Of a DNA stretch of 64,000 nucleotides, positions 35,001 to 48,800 are shown piece by piece; within the stretch, counting starts at the first letter, position 1; the number at the start of each line of letters is the position of its first letter. Made by a program: the position numbers and the translations under genes. The notes under the pieces are model-generated. The model was not told the DNA's origin. It saw nothing but the letters and a program-made list of their open reading frames with translations, and did no database searches. The DNA lies in the NCBI RefSeq assembly GCF_008831285.2, contig NC_037468.1, positions 518,501 to 582,500 on the forward strand. Direction: 5' to 3'. Origin of the DNA: Nymphaea colorata. Lineage: Eukaryota > Streptophyta > Magnoliopsida > Nymphaeales > Nymphaeaceae.

Positions 35001-35905
35001 GTCAAGACTGTCTTGAAAGGTCAGGACTTTTGATGGAAGGACAGGACCAATTGCAATTGTATGCCATTAGTACTCACCTGACCAAAAATGGAAAGGTCAA
35101 GACTGTCTTGAAATCAGTACTGACCTTATCAAAAAGGTCAAGACTGTCTTTCAAAGTCAGGACTAACCTTACCAAAAAGATCAAGACTATCTGATCAGGA
35201 CTGATTCTTCTGGTCAAGACTGTATTTCAAGGTCAGGACTGACCTTACCAAAAAGGTCAAGACTGTCTTGAAAGGTCAGGACTGATTCTTCTGGTCAAGA
35301 CTGTCTTGAAAGGTCAGGACTGATTATGGAAGGACAGGACCAATTGCAATTGTATGCCATTAGTACTCACCTGACCATACAAGACTCATTTGTATGTCAT
35401 CAGTACTCACCTTATCAAAAAGGTCAAGACTGTCTTTCACAGTCAGGACTAACCTTACCAAAAAGATCAAGACTATCTGATCAGGACTGATTCTTCTGGT
35501 CAAGACTGTATTTCACAGTCAGGACTGACCTGACCAAAAAGATCAAGACTGTCTTGAAAGGTCAGGACTTTTGATGGAAGGACAGGACCAATTGCAATTG
35601 TATGCCATTAGTACTCACCTGACCAAAAATGGAAAGGTCAAGACTGTCTTGAAAGGTCAGGACTCATTCTTCTTGAAAGGTCAGGACTCATTGCAATTCA
35701 ATGCCATTAGTACTCACTTGACAAACAAATGCCATTAGTACTCACTGTACAAACAAATGCCATTAGTACTCACTTGACAAACAAATGCCATTAGTACTCA
35801 CTATACCAATAAAATGCTCTTAGTGCTAACCATACCAAAATGGCAATTGTATGCCATTAGTGCTGACCATATCACAAATGCAATTAGATGCCATTAGTGT
35901 TGACC
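32081..35905 (+). repeat. Modular repeat array 4 (plus orientation)
   Basis: About 3.8 kb with no border motif on its left side. It holds repeated super-blocks of roughly 400-600 bp built of the same modules. Each super-block runs through GGAAGGACAGGACCAATTGC, then AATTGTATGCCATTAGTACT and CACC. The part from about 34.4 to 35.7 kb closely matches 42.2-43.6 kb in array 5. It ends in 28-bp units and a GCAATTAGATGCCATTAGTG tail. Confidence 0.9.
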
Positions 35906-37682
35906 ATACAAATCAAGTGAAGGTCTCAAGTTCAAGCTTCTTTTTCTAGAAAAGGTCTTTTGTTTACTCATTATTATGATTGTGGTCAGTAAGGTAAAGA
36001 AGAGGAAGGCAAAGAGTGGACTAAGCAAGGGCAGACTGAGTAATTTAGAGGGGTGAGGGGCAAACAAGTGAGGAAGGCTGCGGGTGGAGCTTGAACAGAA
36101 AGCGAAGCGAGCCAAGGGAACCACTCGTTGGGTGGTGTCCACTTCGTTCCTCGTCGTGGAGCGGAACAGGTGGAAGCAACCGATCTCCACCTCTGAAAAA
36201 TCAAAATGAGCCGAAGACCTCAATCGAACATGATTCTGGCGGTCCAGCGCCGATTCAAATTGGATAGAAAAAGACGCTCGAGTGGTTGTAAAGGACAATA
36301 ATGTGCTGAAGCCACTGCTCGGTGTGCTCGTAGATTCTCATCACTCTTTTCCGTACGGCTACTAACGCAGGGCGAGCGAAAGGATACGAAGTGGAACATC
36401 GAGATGCTGGACGAGTGAGTCAAGTAGAGATTCGCTGAGTCGAGCTTCGCGGGGACATCCGTTAAGGCATAAGCGCACAAAATCAGGCTTACGGGACAGT
36501 CAAAAGATTCAAGGTTTTTCGAATGGTCCGAAGTCAAAGCATTCCAACGCTGTCCGACTCTCGATATGACCGGACAGGCCCTCATTTTTGATCAGTTGCC
36601 GGCGCCCCATTGGAAGAATTTAGGAGCCATTCTTTTCCATGCTCTTCATTTCCGGACGATGGAGCCCGGCATTTCCTTAACTATGGAAAGTGTTTTGGGT
36701 TTTGATCTGTTTCCATGAGCCCATGAGAGAAGTTGGAAGTTCGTTCCCTCCCGTGTGATGCCAGCTAAGAGGGGGGATATGACTCCTGGCGGCCATTTGT
36801 TCTGTCAGGATAAGCTCCTCTAATCTGATTCCGACGGCTTCTATTTGCCCCCGCATCTGTGGAATCGTATTTTGTTCATCCGGGAGAGCTTGCTTCATGG
36901 TTGATCCGATCGAAGCATGAAGCAATGCCAGCGGACATATCCAATTGTTTGGTAGCTAGCCATTTTGATTCCCGGGCAAGATTGCCTCCTTATTCTTACT
37001 TGATCTTAATAGGGGCGCTCGACTAGAAAATCTTCCTTATGCCAAGCCAAGTGCGATGGCTTGTAAAAAACGTCATTTTTCCGTTGCGTTGGACCGGACG
37101 GCTCAGTATCCGGCTAACGGGATGGGAACACGTTGTATAAGTAAGGGCGGGCAACTCTCGAACAATGCATGCAAATGATGGAATGGAAAAAAAGATGGAA
37201 ACCAAAAAACGTTGTCTGAAAATGGGCGGACGAAAAAGATAAGGACGCACCACTAAGGCGAGAAGGCGGCTTCCTCAGTGGCCTTTGACAATAATGATGG
37301 GGCAAGGTACAAGGTGTCTTATACTCTCGATGTTCGTAGAAGTAGTAGACCTTTCCAGTTGTCAACCGTCAGTGGTGCGATGTCGCGCTCCATCTCGTAT
37401 GGTACCTTCGATCGAGACCGACGTTCCGCCCAGCACTACGCTGGTCTGGTATACTGGGCAAGGCTGCTGCGGCCGGCGGAGGCGGGAATAGTTTAGTTTT
37501 CTATACAAGAAAAAAGGGGGCCTCCTTCACTCTAATGGCGGAAACGTCAGAGCGCATGAGAGACGGAAGAGATGAAGTAGACCCCACCCAGTTGACAGTT
37601 TACCCCGTCCTATTGACTCCTTCGTGCTTTTCGTCGGCCACTCATTCTCATGCCGTACCATACATTAGACGAGACGTCGGTT
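35906..37682. other. Intergenic region without recognised genes
   Basis: About 1.8 kb. The minus strand has frames at 36220-36585, 35894-36298 and 36677-36925, and the plus strand has frames near 37278-37496. The 36677-36925 frame (containing QMRGQIEAVGIRLEELILTE) and the 36220-36585 frame are protein-like in composition but do not match a mitochondrial gene I know. An intron or spacer from a displaced mitochondrial gene is possible. Confidence 0.4.
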
Positions 37683-37768
37683 TCCCCAACGTCATGTCAC
37701 GTCAAGAGCAAAGCCCCCAGCTTGACGAGCAAAGCCCAAAAAGCACTCGCAAAGCGTAGGGCTTTGCT
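37683..37768. repeat. Border repeat, left flank of array 5
   Basis: This holds AACGTCATGTCACGTCAAGA and AAGCACTCGCAAAGCGTAGG, the combined TGACGTGACG and border motifs seen at other array flanks. Confidence 0.75.
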
Positions 37769-37820
37769 CATTTTAAGAAGCGAGTATGCTTTAGGGAAGT
37801 ATGAGCTAATTCAGACCAAT

Positions 37821-40800
37821 GGAAGCACTTTTGACGATTTCCTGAATGTTATGGAAAGGTCAGGACTTTTGATGGAAGGACAGGACCAATTGCAATTGTA
37901 TGCCATTAGTACTCACCTTATCAAAAAGGTCAAGACTGTCTTTCACAGTCAGGACTGACCTTACCAAAAAGGTCAAGACTGTCTTGAAAGGTCAGGACTT
38001 TTGATGGAAGGACAGGACCAATTGCAATTGTATGCCATTAGTACTCACCTGACCAAAAATGGAAAGGTCAAGACTGTCTTGAAAGGTCAGGACTGATTCT
38101 TCTTGAAAGGTCAAGACTCTGAAAGGTCAGGACTAATGAGAATGATTGAGGAATGACCATCAAGACTCATTTGTATGTCATCAGTACTCACCTTATCAAA
38201 AAGGTCAAGACTGTCTTTCAAAGTCAGGACTAACCTTACCAAAAAGATCAAGACTATCTGATCAGGACTGATTCTTCTGGTCAAGACTGTCTTTCACAGT
38301 CAGGACTGACCTTACCAAAAAGGTCAAGACTGTCTTGAAAGGTCAGGACTGATTTTTCTTGAAAGGTCAAGACTGTCTTGAAATCAGTACTGACCTTATC
38401 AAAAAGGTCAAGACTGTATTTCAAGGTCAGGACTGACCTTACCAAAAAGGTCAAGACTGTCTTGAAAGGTCAGGACTGATTCTTCTTGAAAGGTCAAGAC
38501 TGTCTTGAAAGGTCAGGACTGATTCTTCTTGAAAGGTCAGGACTCATTATGGAAAAGTCAGGAAGGTGAGGACTGTCTTGAAAGGTCAAGACTCATTTGT
38601 ATGTCATCAGTACTCACCATACCAAACAGGTCAGGACTCACCTGACCATACAAGACTCATTTGTATGTCATCAGTACTCACCTTATCAAAAAGGTCAAGA
38701 CTGTCTTTCAAAGTCAGGACTAACCTTACCAAAAAGATCAAGACTATCTGATCAGGACTGATTCTTCTGGTCAAGACTGTATTTCACAGTCAGGACTGAC
38801 CTTACCAAAAAGGTCAAGACTGTCTTGAAAGGTCAGGACTGATTCTTCTTGAAAGGTCAAGACTGTCTTGAAATCAGTACTGACCTTATCAAAAAGGTCA
38901 ATACTGTCTTTCAAGGTCAGGACTGACCTTACCAAAAAGGTCAAGACTGTCTTGAAAGGTCAGGACTGATTCTTCTTGAAAGGTCAAGACTGTCTTGAAA
39001 GGTCAGGACTGATTCTTCTTGAAAGGTCAGGACTCATTATGGAAAAGTCAGGAAGGTCAGGACTCTTTTGAAAGGTCAAGACTGTCTTGAAAGGTCAGGA
39101 CTCATTCTTCTTGAAAGGTCAGGACTCTTTTGAAAGGTCAGGACTCATTGCAATTGTATGCCATTAGTACTCACTTGACAACAAATTGTATGTCTCTCAC
39201 TTGACAACAAAATGCCATTAGTACTTTCCATATGCCATTAGTACTAACTGTGCAAACAAATGCCATTAGTACTTTCCATATGCCATTAGTACTCACTGTA
39301 CAAACCAATGTCATTAGTACTCACCATACCAAAAAGATGGAAAGGTCAGGACTCTGAAAGGTCAGGACTAATGAGAATGATTGAGGAAAAGTCAGAACTC
39401 ACCTTACCAAAAAGGTCAGGACTCTCTGGAAAGGTCAGGAAGGTCAAGACTCATTTGTATGTCATCAGTACTCACCTTATCAAAAAGGTCAAGACTGTCT
39501 TTCAAAGTCAGGACTAACCTTACCAAAAAGATCAAGACTATCTGATCAGGACTGATTCTTCTGGTCAAGACTGTATTTCACAGTCAGGACTGACCTTACC
39601 AAAAAGGTCAAGACTGTCTTGAAAGGTCAGGACTTTTGATGGAAGGACAGGACCAATTGCAATTGTATGCCATTAGTACTCACCTGACCAAAAATGGAAA
39701 GGTCAAGACTGTCTTGAAATCAGTACTGACCTTATCAAAAAGGTCAAGACTGTCTTTCAAAGTCAGGACTAACCTTACCAAAAAGATCAAGACTATCTGA
39801 TCAGGACTGATTCTTCTGGTCAATACTGTATTTCACAGTCAGGACTAACCTTACCAAAAAGGTCAAGACTGTCTTGAAAGGTCAGGACTGATTCTTCTGG
39901 AAAGGTCAAGACTGTCTTGAAAGGTCAGGACTCATTCTTCTGGAAAGGTGAGGACTCTTTTGAAAGGTCAGGACTCTGAAAGGTCAGGACTAATGAGAAT
40001 GATTGAGGAATGACCATACAGGACTCTTTTGAAAGGTCAGGACTCTGAAAGGTCAGGACTAATGAGAATGATTGAGGAAAAGTCAGAACTCACCTTATCA
40101 AAAAGGTCAAGACTGTCTTTCAAAGTCAGGACTAACCTTACCAAAAAGATCAAGACTGTCTTGAAAGATCAGAACTTCTTCTTCTTAAAAGGACAGGACC
40201 CTTTTGAAAGGTCAGGACTCATGACAATTGTATGCCATTAGTACTCACTTGACAAACAAATGCCATTAGTACTCACTTGACAACAAAATGCCATTAGTAC
40301 TCACTTGACAACAAATTGTATGTCTCTCACTTGACAAACAAATGCCATTAGTACTCACTTGACAAACAAATGTCATTAGTACTCACTGTACAAACCAATG
40401 TCATTAGTACTCACCATACCAAAACAGGTCAGGACTGTCTGGAAAGGTCAAGACTCTGAAAGGTCAGGACTAATGAGAATGATTGAGGAATGACCATCAA
40501 GACTCATTTGTATGTCATCAGTACTCACCATACCAAAAAGATGAAGACTGTTTTGAAAGGTCAAGACTCATTTGTATGTCATCAGTACTCACCTTATCAA
40601 AAAGGTCAAGACTGTCTTTCAAAGTCAGGACTAACCTTACCAAAAAGATCAAGACTATCTTGAAAGATAAGGACTGATTCTTCTTGAAAGGTCAATACTG
40701 TATTTCACAGTCAGGACTGACCTTACCAAAAAGGTCAAGACTGTCTTGAAAGGTCAGGACTGATTTTTCTTGAAAGGTCAAGACTGTCTTGAAATCAGTA

Positions 40801-43800
40801 CTGACCTTATCAAAAAGGTCAAGACTGTCTTTCAAAGTCAGGACTAACCTTACCAAAAAGATCAAGACTATCTGATCAGGACTGATTCTTCTGGTCAAGA
40901 CTGTATTTCACAGTCAGGACTAACCTTACCAAAAAGGTCAAGACTGTCTTGAAAGGTCAGGACTTTTGATGGAAGGACAGGACCAATTGCAATTGTATGC
41001 CATTAGTACTCACCTGACCAAAAATGGAAAGGTCAAGACTGTCTTGAAAGGTCAGGACTCATTCTTCTTGAAAGGTCAGGACTTTCCGGTCAAGACTCAT
41101 TTGTATGTCATCAGTACTCACCTTATCAAAAAGGTCAAGACTGTCTTTCAAAGTCAGGACTAACCTTACCAAAAAGATCAAGACTATCTGATCAGGACTG
41201 ATTCTTCTGGTCAAGACTGTATTTCACAGTCAGGACTGACCTTACCAAAAAGGTCAAGACTGTCTTGAAAGGTCAGGACTTTTGATGGAAGGACAGGACC
41301 AATTGCAATTGTATGCCATTAGTACTCACCTGACCAAAAATGGAAAGGTCAAGACTGTCTTGAAATCAGTACTGACCTTATCAAAAAGGTCAAGACTGTC
41401 TTTCAAAGTCAGGACTAACCTTACCAAAAAGATCAAGACTATCTGATCAGGACTGATTCTTCTGGTCAATACTGTATTTCAAAGTCAGGACTAACCTTAC
41501 CAAAAAGGTCAAGACTGTCTTGAAAGGTCAGGACTGATTCTTCTTGAAAGGTCAAGACTGTCTTGAAAGGTCAGGACTCATTCTTCTTGAAAGGTCAGGA
41601 CTGATTATGGAAGGACAGGACCAATTGCAATTGTATGCCATTAGTACTCACCTTATCAAAAAGGTCAAGACTGTATTTCACAGTCAGGACTGACCTTACC
41701 AAAAAGGTCAAGACTGTCTTGAAAGGTCAGGACTGATTCTTCTTGAAAGGTCAAGACTCTGAAAGGTCAGGACTAATGAGAATGATTGAGGAATGACCAT
41801 CAAGACTCATTTGTATGTCATCAGTACTCACCTTATCAAAAAGGTCAAGACTGTCTTTCAAAGTCAGGACTAACCTTACCAAAAAGATCAAGACTATCTG
41901 ATCAGGACTGATTCTTCTGGTCAAGACTGTATTTCACAGTCAGGACTGACCTTTTTTGAAAGGTCAATACTGTCTTGAAAGGTCAGGACTTTTGATGGAA
42001 GGACAGGACCAATTGCAATTGTATGCCATTAGTACTCACCTGACCAAAAATGGAAAGGTCAAGACTGTCTTGAAATCAGTACTGACCTTATCAAAAAGGT
42101 CAAGACTGTCTTTCAAAGTCAGGACTAACCTTACCAAAAAGATCAAGACTATCTGATCAGGACTGATTCTTCTGGTCAAGACTGTCTTTCAAGGTCAGGA
42201 CTGACCTTACCAAAAAGGTCAAGACTGTCTTGAAAGGTCAGGACTGATTCTTCTGGTCAAGACTGTCTTGAAAGGTCAGGACTGATTATGGAAGGACAGG
42301 ACCAATTGCAATTGTATGCCATTAGTACTCACCTGACCATACAAGACTCATTTGTATGTCATCAGTACTCACCTTATCAAAAAGGTCAAGACTGTCTTTC
42401 AAAGTCAGGACTAACCTTACCAAAAAGATCAAGACTATCTGATCAGGACTGATTCTTCTGGTCAAGACTGTCTTTCACAGTCAGGACTGACCTTACCAAA
42501 AAGATCAAGACTGTCTTGAAAGGTCAGGACTTTTGATGGAAGGACAGGACCAATTGCAATTGTATGCCATTAGTACTCACCTGACCAAAAATGGAAAGGT
42601 CAAGACTGTCTTGAAAGGTCAGGACTCATTCTTCTGGAAAGGTCAGGACTCTTTTGAAAGGTCAAGACTCATTTGTATGTCATCAGTACTCACCTTATCA
42701 AAAAGGTCAAGACTGTCTTTCACAGTCAGGACTAACCTTACCAAAAAGATCAAGACTATCTGATCAGGACTGATTCTTCTGGTCAAGACTGTATTTCAAA
42801 GTCAGGACTGACCTTATCAAAAAGGTCAAGACTGTCTTTCAAAGTCAGGACTAACCTTACCAAAAAGGTCAAGACTGTCTTGAAAGGTCAGGACTTTTGA
42901 TGGAAGGACAGGACCAATTGCAATTGTATGCCATTAGTACTCACCTGACCAAAAATGGAAAGGTCAAGACTGTCTTGAAAGGTCAGGACTGATTTTTCTT
43001 GAAAGGTCAAGACTGTCTTGAAATCAGTACTGACCTTATCAAAAAGGTCAAGACTGTCTTTCAAAGTCAGGACTAACCTTACCAAAAAGATCAAGACTAT
43101 CTTGAAAGATCAGGACTGATTCTTCTGGTCAAGACTGTATTTCAAGGTCAGGACTGACCTTACCAAAAAGGTCAAGACTGTCTTGAAAGGTCAGGACTGA
43201 TTCTTCTGGAAAGGTCAAGACTGTCTTGAAAGGTCAGGACTGATTATGGAAGGACAGGACCAATTGCAATTGTATGCCATTAGTACTCACCTGACCATAC
43301 AAGACTCATTTGTATGTCATCAGTACTCACCTTATCAAAAAGGTCAAGACTGTCTTTCACAGTCAGGACTGACCTTACCAAAAAGATCAAGACTATCTGA
43401 TCAGGACTGATTCTTCTGGTCAAGACTGTATTTCACAGTCAGGACTGACCTTACCAAAAAGATCAAGACTGTCTTGAAAGGTCAGGACTTTTGATGGAAG
43501 GACAGGACCAATTGCAATTGTATGCCATTAGTACTCACCTGACCAAAAATGGAAAGGTCAAGACTGTCTTGAAAGGTCAGGACTCATTCTTCTTGAAAGG
43601 TCAGGACTCATTGCAATTCAATGCCATTAGTACTCACTTGACAAACAAATGCCATTAGTACTCACTTGACAAACAAATGCCATTAGTACTCACTTGACAA
43701 ACAAATGCCATTAGTACTCACTTGACAAACAAATGCCATTAGTACTCACTTGACAACAAAATGCCATTAGTGCTCACCATACCAACATGAGTACTCACCA

Positions 43801-44490
43801 TACCAAAACAGGTGAGGACTCTGAAAGGTCAGGACTAATGAGAATGATTGAGGAAAAGTCAGAACTCACCTTACCATACAAGACTCATTTGTATGTCCAT
43901 ACCAAACAGGTCAGGACTCCTTATGGAAAAGTCAGGAAGGTGAGGACTTTCTGGAAAGGTCAAGACTCTGAAAGGTCAGGACTAATGAGAATGATTGAGG
44001 AATGACCATCAAGACTCATTTGTATGTCATCAGTACTCACCATACCAAAAAGATGAAGACTGTTGTGAAAGGTCAAGACTCATTTGTATGTCATCAGTAC
44101 TCACCTTATCAAAAAGGTCAAGACTGTCTTTCAAAGTCAGGACTAACCTTACCAAAAAGATCAAGACTATCTGATCAGGACTGATTCTTCTGGTCAATAC
44201 TGTATTTCACAGTCAGGACTGACCTTACCAAAAAGGTTAATACTGTCTTGAAAGGTCAGGACTGATTCTTCTTGAAAGATGAAGACTCATTGCAATTGTA
44301 TGCCATGAGTACTCACTTGACAAACAAATGCCATGAGTACTCACTTGACAAACAAATGCCATTAGTACTCACTGTACAAACAAATGCCATTAGTGCTCAC
44401 CATACCAACATGAGTACTCACTATACCAAAAAGATGCCATTTTCCATACAACAAATTGTATGCCTTCCAAAATCCATGACAATTGCAAAT
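37821..44490 (+). repeat. Modular repeat array 5 (longest, plus orientation)
   Basis: About 6.7 kb. It enters through a 43-bp leader starting GGAAGCACTTTTGACGATTT that recurs at 46429-46471. The interior is a shuffled series of modules: the 43-bp TTATCAAAAAGG... unit, the ATCTGATCAGGACTGATTCT unit, the CTAATGAGAATGATTGAGGA unit and the GGAAGGACAGGACCAATTGC unit. It ends with the shared terminus CAACAAATTGTATGCCTTCC. None of the frames inside is credible as a gene, because the 43-bp period is not a multiple of three. Confidence 0.92.
43612..43772 (+). repeat. Tandem 28-bp repeat within array 5
   Basis: Five or more consecutive copies of the 28-bp unit ACTTGACAAACAAATGCCAT followed by TAGTACTC, with the last copy altered to ACTTGACAACAAAATGCC. 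Each unit includes the palindrome AGTACT. Confidence 0.92.
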
Positions 44491-44499
44491 TGATGTTCA

Positions 44500-45899
44500 T
44501 GAAAAGTGAAAAAGAAGGCTTTGCTGACTTTGCTCTGGCCTTATCTGACTTATCTGACCTTCAGAAGCTTCAACAATTCCATTTTCCTTCAAGATCAGAT
44601 TGAAAGGATCTGAAAATCTGATGAGTGAATGCCAACTATCAGATTGAAAGGAGTGCTGATTGAGGCAAAATGAGATTCACTATGTACCTTGATGTCCTTG
44701 AAAGTCCAAAAAGGCAAAGCCAAAACTTTGCGAGTGTGCTTATGAAAAGTCAAATGGTAGGCACTAATGCCATTCAAAGTTGCGAGTGCTTTGTCGATTC
44801 GCTTTGCGAGTGCTTTCTGAAAGAAGGGAACTCGTAAAGGTAACATAGTGAATTTTGTCTGAGATAAGCACTCAGACTTCGCTTTGCGAGTGCTTTGTGG
44901 GCTTTGCTCGTAGGGCTGGGCACGCACCGAATGGAGAAGCTTTTCACCCAAACAGGTCATTAGTCGGCCTGAGCTCACGGGCCCGCCCCCTCTTTCTTCA
45001 TCTTAATGAAACAATGAAGACGGTCAAATTCCGAAGGTTTTAATGGGAGCGTAATGATTCGGAAAATTCCTTGGTGGTTAGTACGGAATTTTATGAGCTG
45101 CTCCTGCACTTCTTGCTGGGAAGAGATTGCAATAAGCAACGGAGTCTCTTGAATTAAAGAACAATTGATGTTATAACAACATCAAATTTCTTAGTTAGGC
45201 GTCAGAAAACCTTTTCATACGCCGAATTCAAGGAAACCGGCATTCAACACAAGCATGGAATGAGTCAAGAATCCAGCATTAATGGTCTTTTGCTCTATAC
45301 GAAACGCACTGGTCTTTCTGGTCTTATTTCGGAACACTCCACTACGGCTAATGCTTATGGAGTGCGGAGAAGCAGGGCGGAGCGTTCATTAGATCCTAAT
45401 TCGATATGGTAGGCCGCAGTCCGAGTTTTCAACGCTGGGATCATCCCTACGCCGGAAGCGGTGGAAGGCTTTCTTGGACACATTTATCCGGAAACGGGGC
45501 CCACTCACTCTAGTATAGCTCCGGAGGGTGGGGCGTGACTCTGAAGCGGGCGGGCAATCACGGACGCTAAACCATGGCCAACTGCTAGCGGTGATATGAT
45601 AGTCGCCAGCAGGAACTAAACCCAAGGCTTGGCTTGTATTCCGACGCGGAAGAAACTCCGGGCACGAGGCACGTTGGAAGTTCATGGTACTTCCTACATC
45701 AGCCGTGATTCTCGGATTAGACACAGACACAAAAGGCGAACGAGGTTCTTAGCCTTTCCCTTAAAGAAGGGTCTAGATGCTGGTCCTTCGATTCTATTAA
45801 AATTTCATGGAGTAAGATTTTTTCCGGAATGGTTGTCATCAAAGCACTCGCAACTTCAAATTGCTGAAGCTGATGAAGTGATTCAGGTCAGAGCAAAGC
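44500..45899. other. Island between arrays 5 and 6, no recognised gene, with border motifs
   Basis: Border motifs (TTGCGAGTGCTTT and related) occur at about 44690-44905 and once at 45838-45860. Between them, a minus-strand frame near 44990-45175 reads protein-like (containing SSQQEVQEQLIKFRTNHQGI) and ends in TGA, but it has no start codon and I do not recognise it. Frames at 45389-45730 (minus) and 45629-45937 (plus) overlap and are also unassigned. Confidence 0.45.
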
Positions 45900-48800
45900 A
45901 GAGTGCTGATTCAGATTCTTGGTATGGTCAGCACTAATGGCATACAATTCCAATTCTTGAAGGCATACAATTTGTTGTATGGTCAGCATGAATGGCATCT
46001 CATTGCAATTATGGAAGGCATACAATTGCCATGGGGAGCACTAATGGCATTGTTTTGGTATGGTGAGTACTGATGACATACAAATGAGTCTTGTCTTGTA
46101 TGGTAAGGTGAGTCCTGACCTGTTTGGTATGGACATACAAATGAGTCTTGTATGGTAAGGTGAGTTCTGACTTTTCCTCAATCATTCTCATTAGTCCTGA
46201 CCTTTCAGAGTCCTCACCTGTTTTGGTATGGTGAGTACTCATGTTGGTATGGTGAGCACTAATGGCATTTTGTTGTCAAGTGAGTACTAATGGCATTTGT
46301 TTGTCAAGTGAGTACTAATGGCATACAATTGTCATGAGTCCTGACCTTTCAAAAGGGTCCTGTCCTTCCATAATGAGTCCTGACCTTTAAAGAGAGTCCT
46401 GACCTTTCCATAACCTTTCCATGAAGTTGGAAGCACTTTTGACGATTTCCTGAATGTTATGGAAAGGTCAGTACTTTTTATGGAAGGACAGGACCAATTG
46501 CAATTGTATGCCATTAGTACTCACCTTATCAAAAAGGTCAAGACTGTCTTTCACAGTCAGGACTGACCTTATCAAAAAGGTCAAGACTGTCTTTCAAAGT
46601 CAGGACTAACCTGACCAAAAAGGTCAAGACTGTCTTGAAAGGTCAGGACTGATTCTTCTGGAAAGGTCAAGACTGTCTTGAAAGGTCAGGACTGATTCTT
46701 CTTGAAAGGTCAAGACTCTGAAAGGTCAGGACTAATGAGAATGATTGAGGAATGACCATCAAGACTCATTTGTATGTCATCAGTACTCACCTTATCAAAA
46801 AGGTCAAGACTGTCTTTCAAAGTCAGGACTAACCTTACCAAAAAGATCAAGACTATCTGATCAGGACTGATTCTTCTGGTCAAGACTGTATTTCACAGTC
46901 AGGACTGACCTTACCAAAAAGGTCAAGACTGTCTTGAAAGGTCAGGACTGACCTTACCAAAAAGGTCAAGACTGTCTTGAAATCAGTACTGACCTTTTTT
47001 GAAAGATCAAGACTATCTTGAAAGATCAGGACTGATTCTTCTGGTCAATACTGTATTTCAAGGTCAGGACTGACCTTACCAAAAAGGTCAAGACTGTCTT
47101 GAAAGGTCAGGACTGATTCTTCTTGAAAGGTCAAGACTGTCTTGAAAGGTCAGGACTGATTCTTCTGGAAAGGTCAGGACTCATTATGGAAAAGTCAGGA
47201 AGGTCAAGACTCATTTGTATGTCATCAGTACTCACCTTATCAAAAAGGTCAAGACTGTCTTTCAAAGTCAGGACTAACCTTACCAAAAAGATCAAGACTA
47301 TCTGATCAGGACTGATTCTTCTGGTCAAGACTGTCTTTCACAGTCAGGACTGACCTTACCAAAAAGGTCAAGACTGTCTTGAAAGGTCAGGACTGATTCT
47401 TCTTGAAAGGTCAGGACTCATTATGGAAAAGTCAGGAAGGTCAGGACTCTTTTGAAAGGTCAAGACTGTCTTGAAAGGTCAGGACTCATTCTTCTTGAAA
47501 GGTCAGGACTCATTGCAATTGTATGCCATTAGTACTCACTTGACAACAAATTGTATGTCTCTCACTTGACAACAAAATGCCATTAGTACTTTCCATATGC
47601 CATTAGTACTAACTGTGCAAACAAATGCCATTAGTACTTTCCATATGCCATTAGTACTCACTGTACAAACCAATGTCATTAGTACTCACCATACCAAAAA
47701 GATGGAAAGGTCAGGACTCTGAAAGGTCAGGACTCATGAGAATGATTGAGGAAAAGTCAGAACTCACCTTACCAAAAAGGTCAGGACTCTCTGGAAAGGT
47801 CAGGAAGGTCAAGACTCATTTGTATGTCATCAGTACTCACCTTATCAAAAAGGTCAAGACTGTCTTTCACAGTCAGGACTAACCTTACCAAAAAGATCAA
47901 GACTATCTGATCAGGACTGATTCTTCTGGTCAAGACTGTATTTCACAGTCAGGACTGACCTTACCAAAAAGGTCAAGACTGTCTTGAAAGGTCAGGACTC
48001 ATTCTTCTTGAAAGGTGAGGACTCTTTTGAAAGGTCAGGACTCTGAAAGGTCAGGACTAATGAGAATGATTGAGGAAAAGTCAGATTCCATACAGGACTC
48101 TTTTGAAAGGTCAGGACTCTGAAAGGTCAGGACTAATGAGAATGATTGAGGAAAAGTCAGAACTCACCTTCTCAAAAAGGTCAAGACTGTCTTTCACAGT
48201 CAGGACTAACCTTACCAAAAAGATCAAGACTGTCTTGAAAGATCAGAACTTCTTCTTCTTAAAAGGACAGGACCCTTTTGAAAGGTCAGGACTCATGACA
48301 ATTGTATGCCATTAGTACTCACTTGACAAACAAATGCCATTAGTACTCACTTGACAACAAAATGCCATTAGTACTCACTTGACAACAAATTGTATGTCTC
48401 TCACTTGACAACAAAATGCCATTAGTACTCACTGTACAAACAAATGTCATTAGTACTCACTGTACAAACAAATTTCATTAGTACTCACCATACCAAAACA
48501 GGTCAGGACTGTCTGGAAAGGTCAAGACTCTGAAAGGTCAGGACTAATGAGAATGATTGAGGAATGACCATCAAGACTCATTTGTATGTCATCAGTACTC
48601 ACCATACCAAAAAGATGAAGACTGTTTTGAAAGGTCAAGACTCATTTGTATGTCATCAGTACTCACCTTATCAAAAAGGTCAAGACTGTCTTTCAAAGTC
48701 AGGACTAACCTTACCAAAAAGATCAAGACTATCTGATCAGGACTGATTCTTCTGGTCAAGACTGTCTTTCAAAGTCAGGACTGACCTTACCAAAAAGGTC

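Noticed and set aside
45389..45937. Overlapping frames on both strands as a possible ribosomal protein gene
   Set aside because: The basic composition (HKRRTRFLAFPLKKG) is suggestive, but no conserved motif of rps2, rps4, rps7, rps10, rps19 or rpl genes could be matched.
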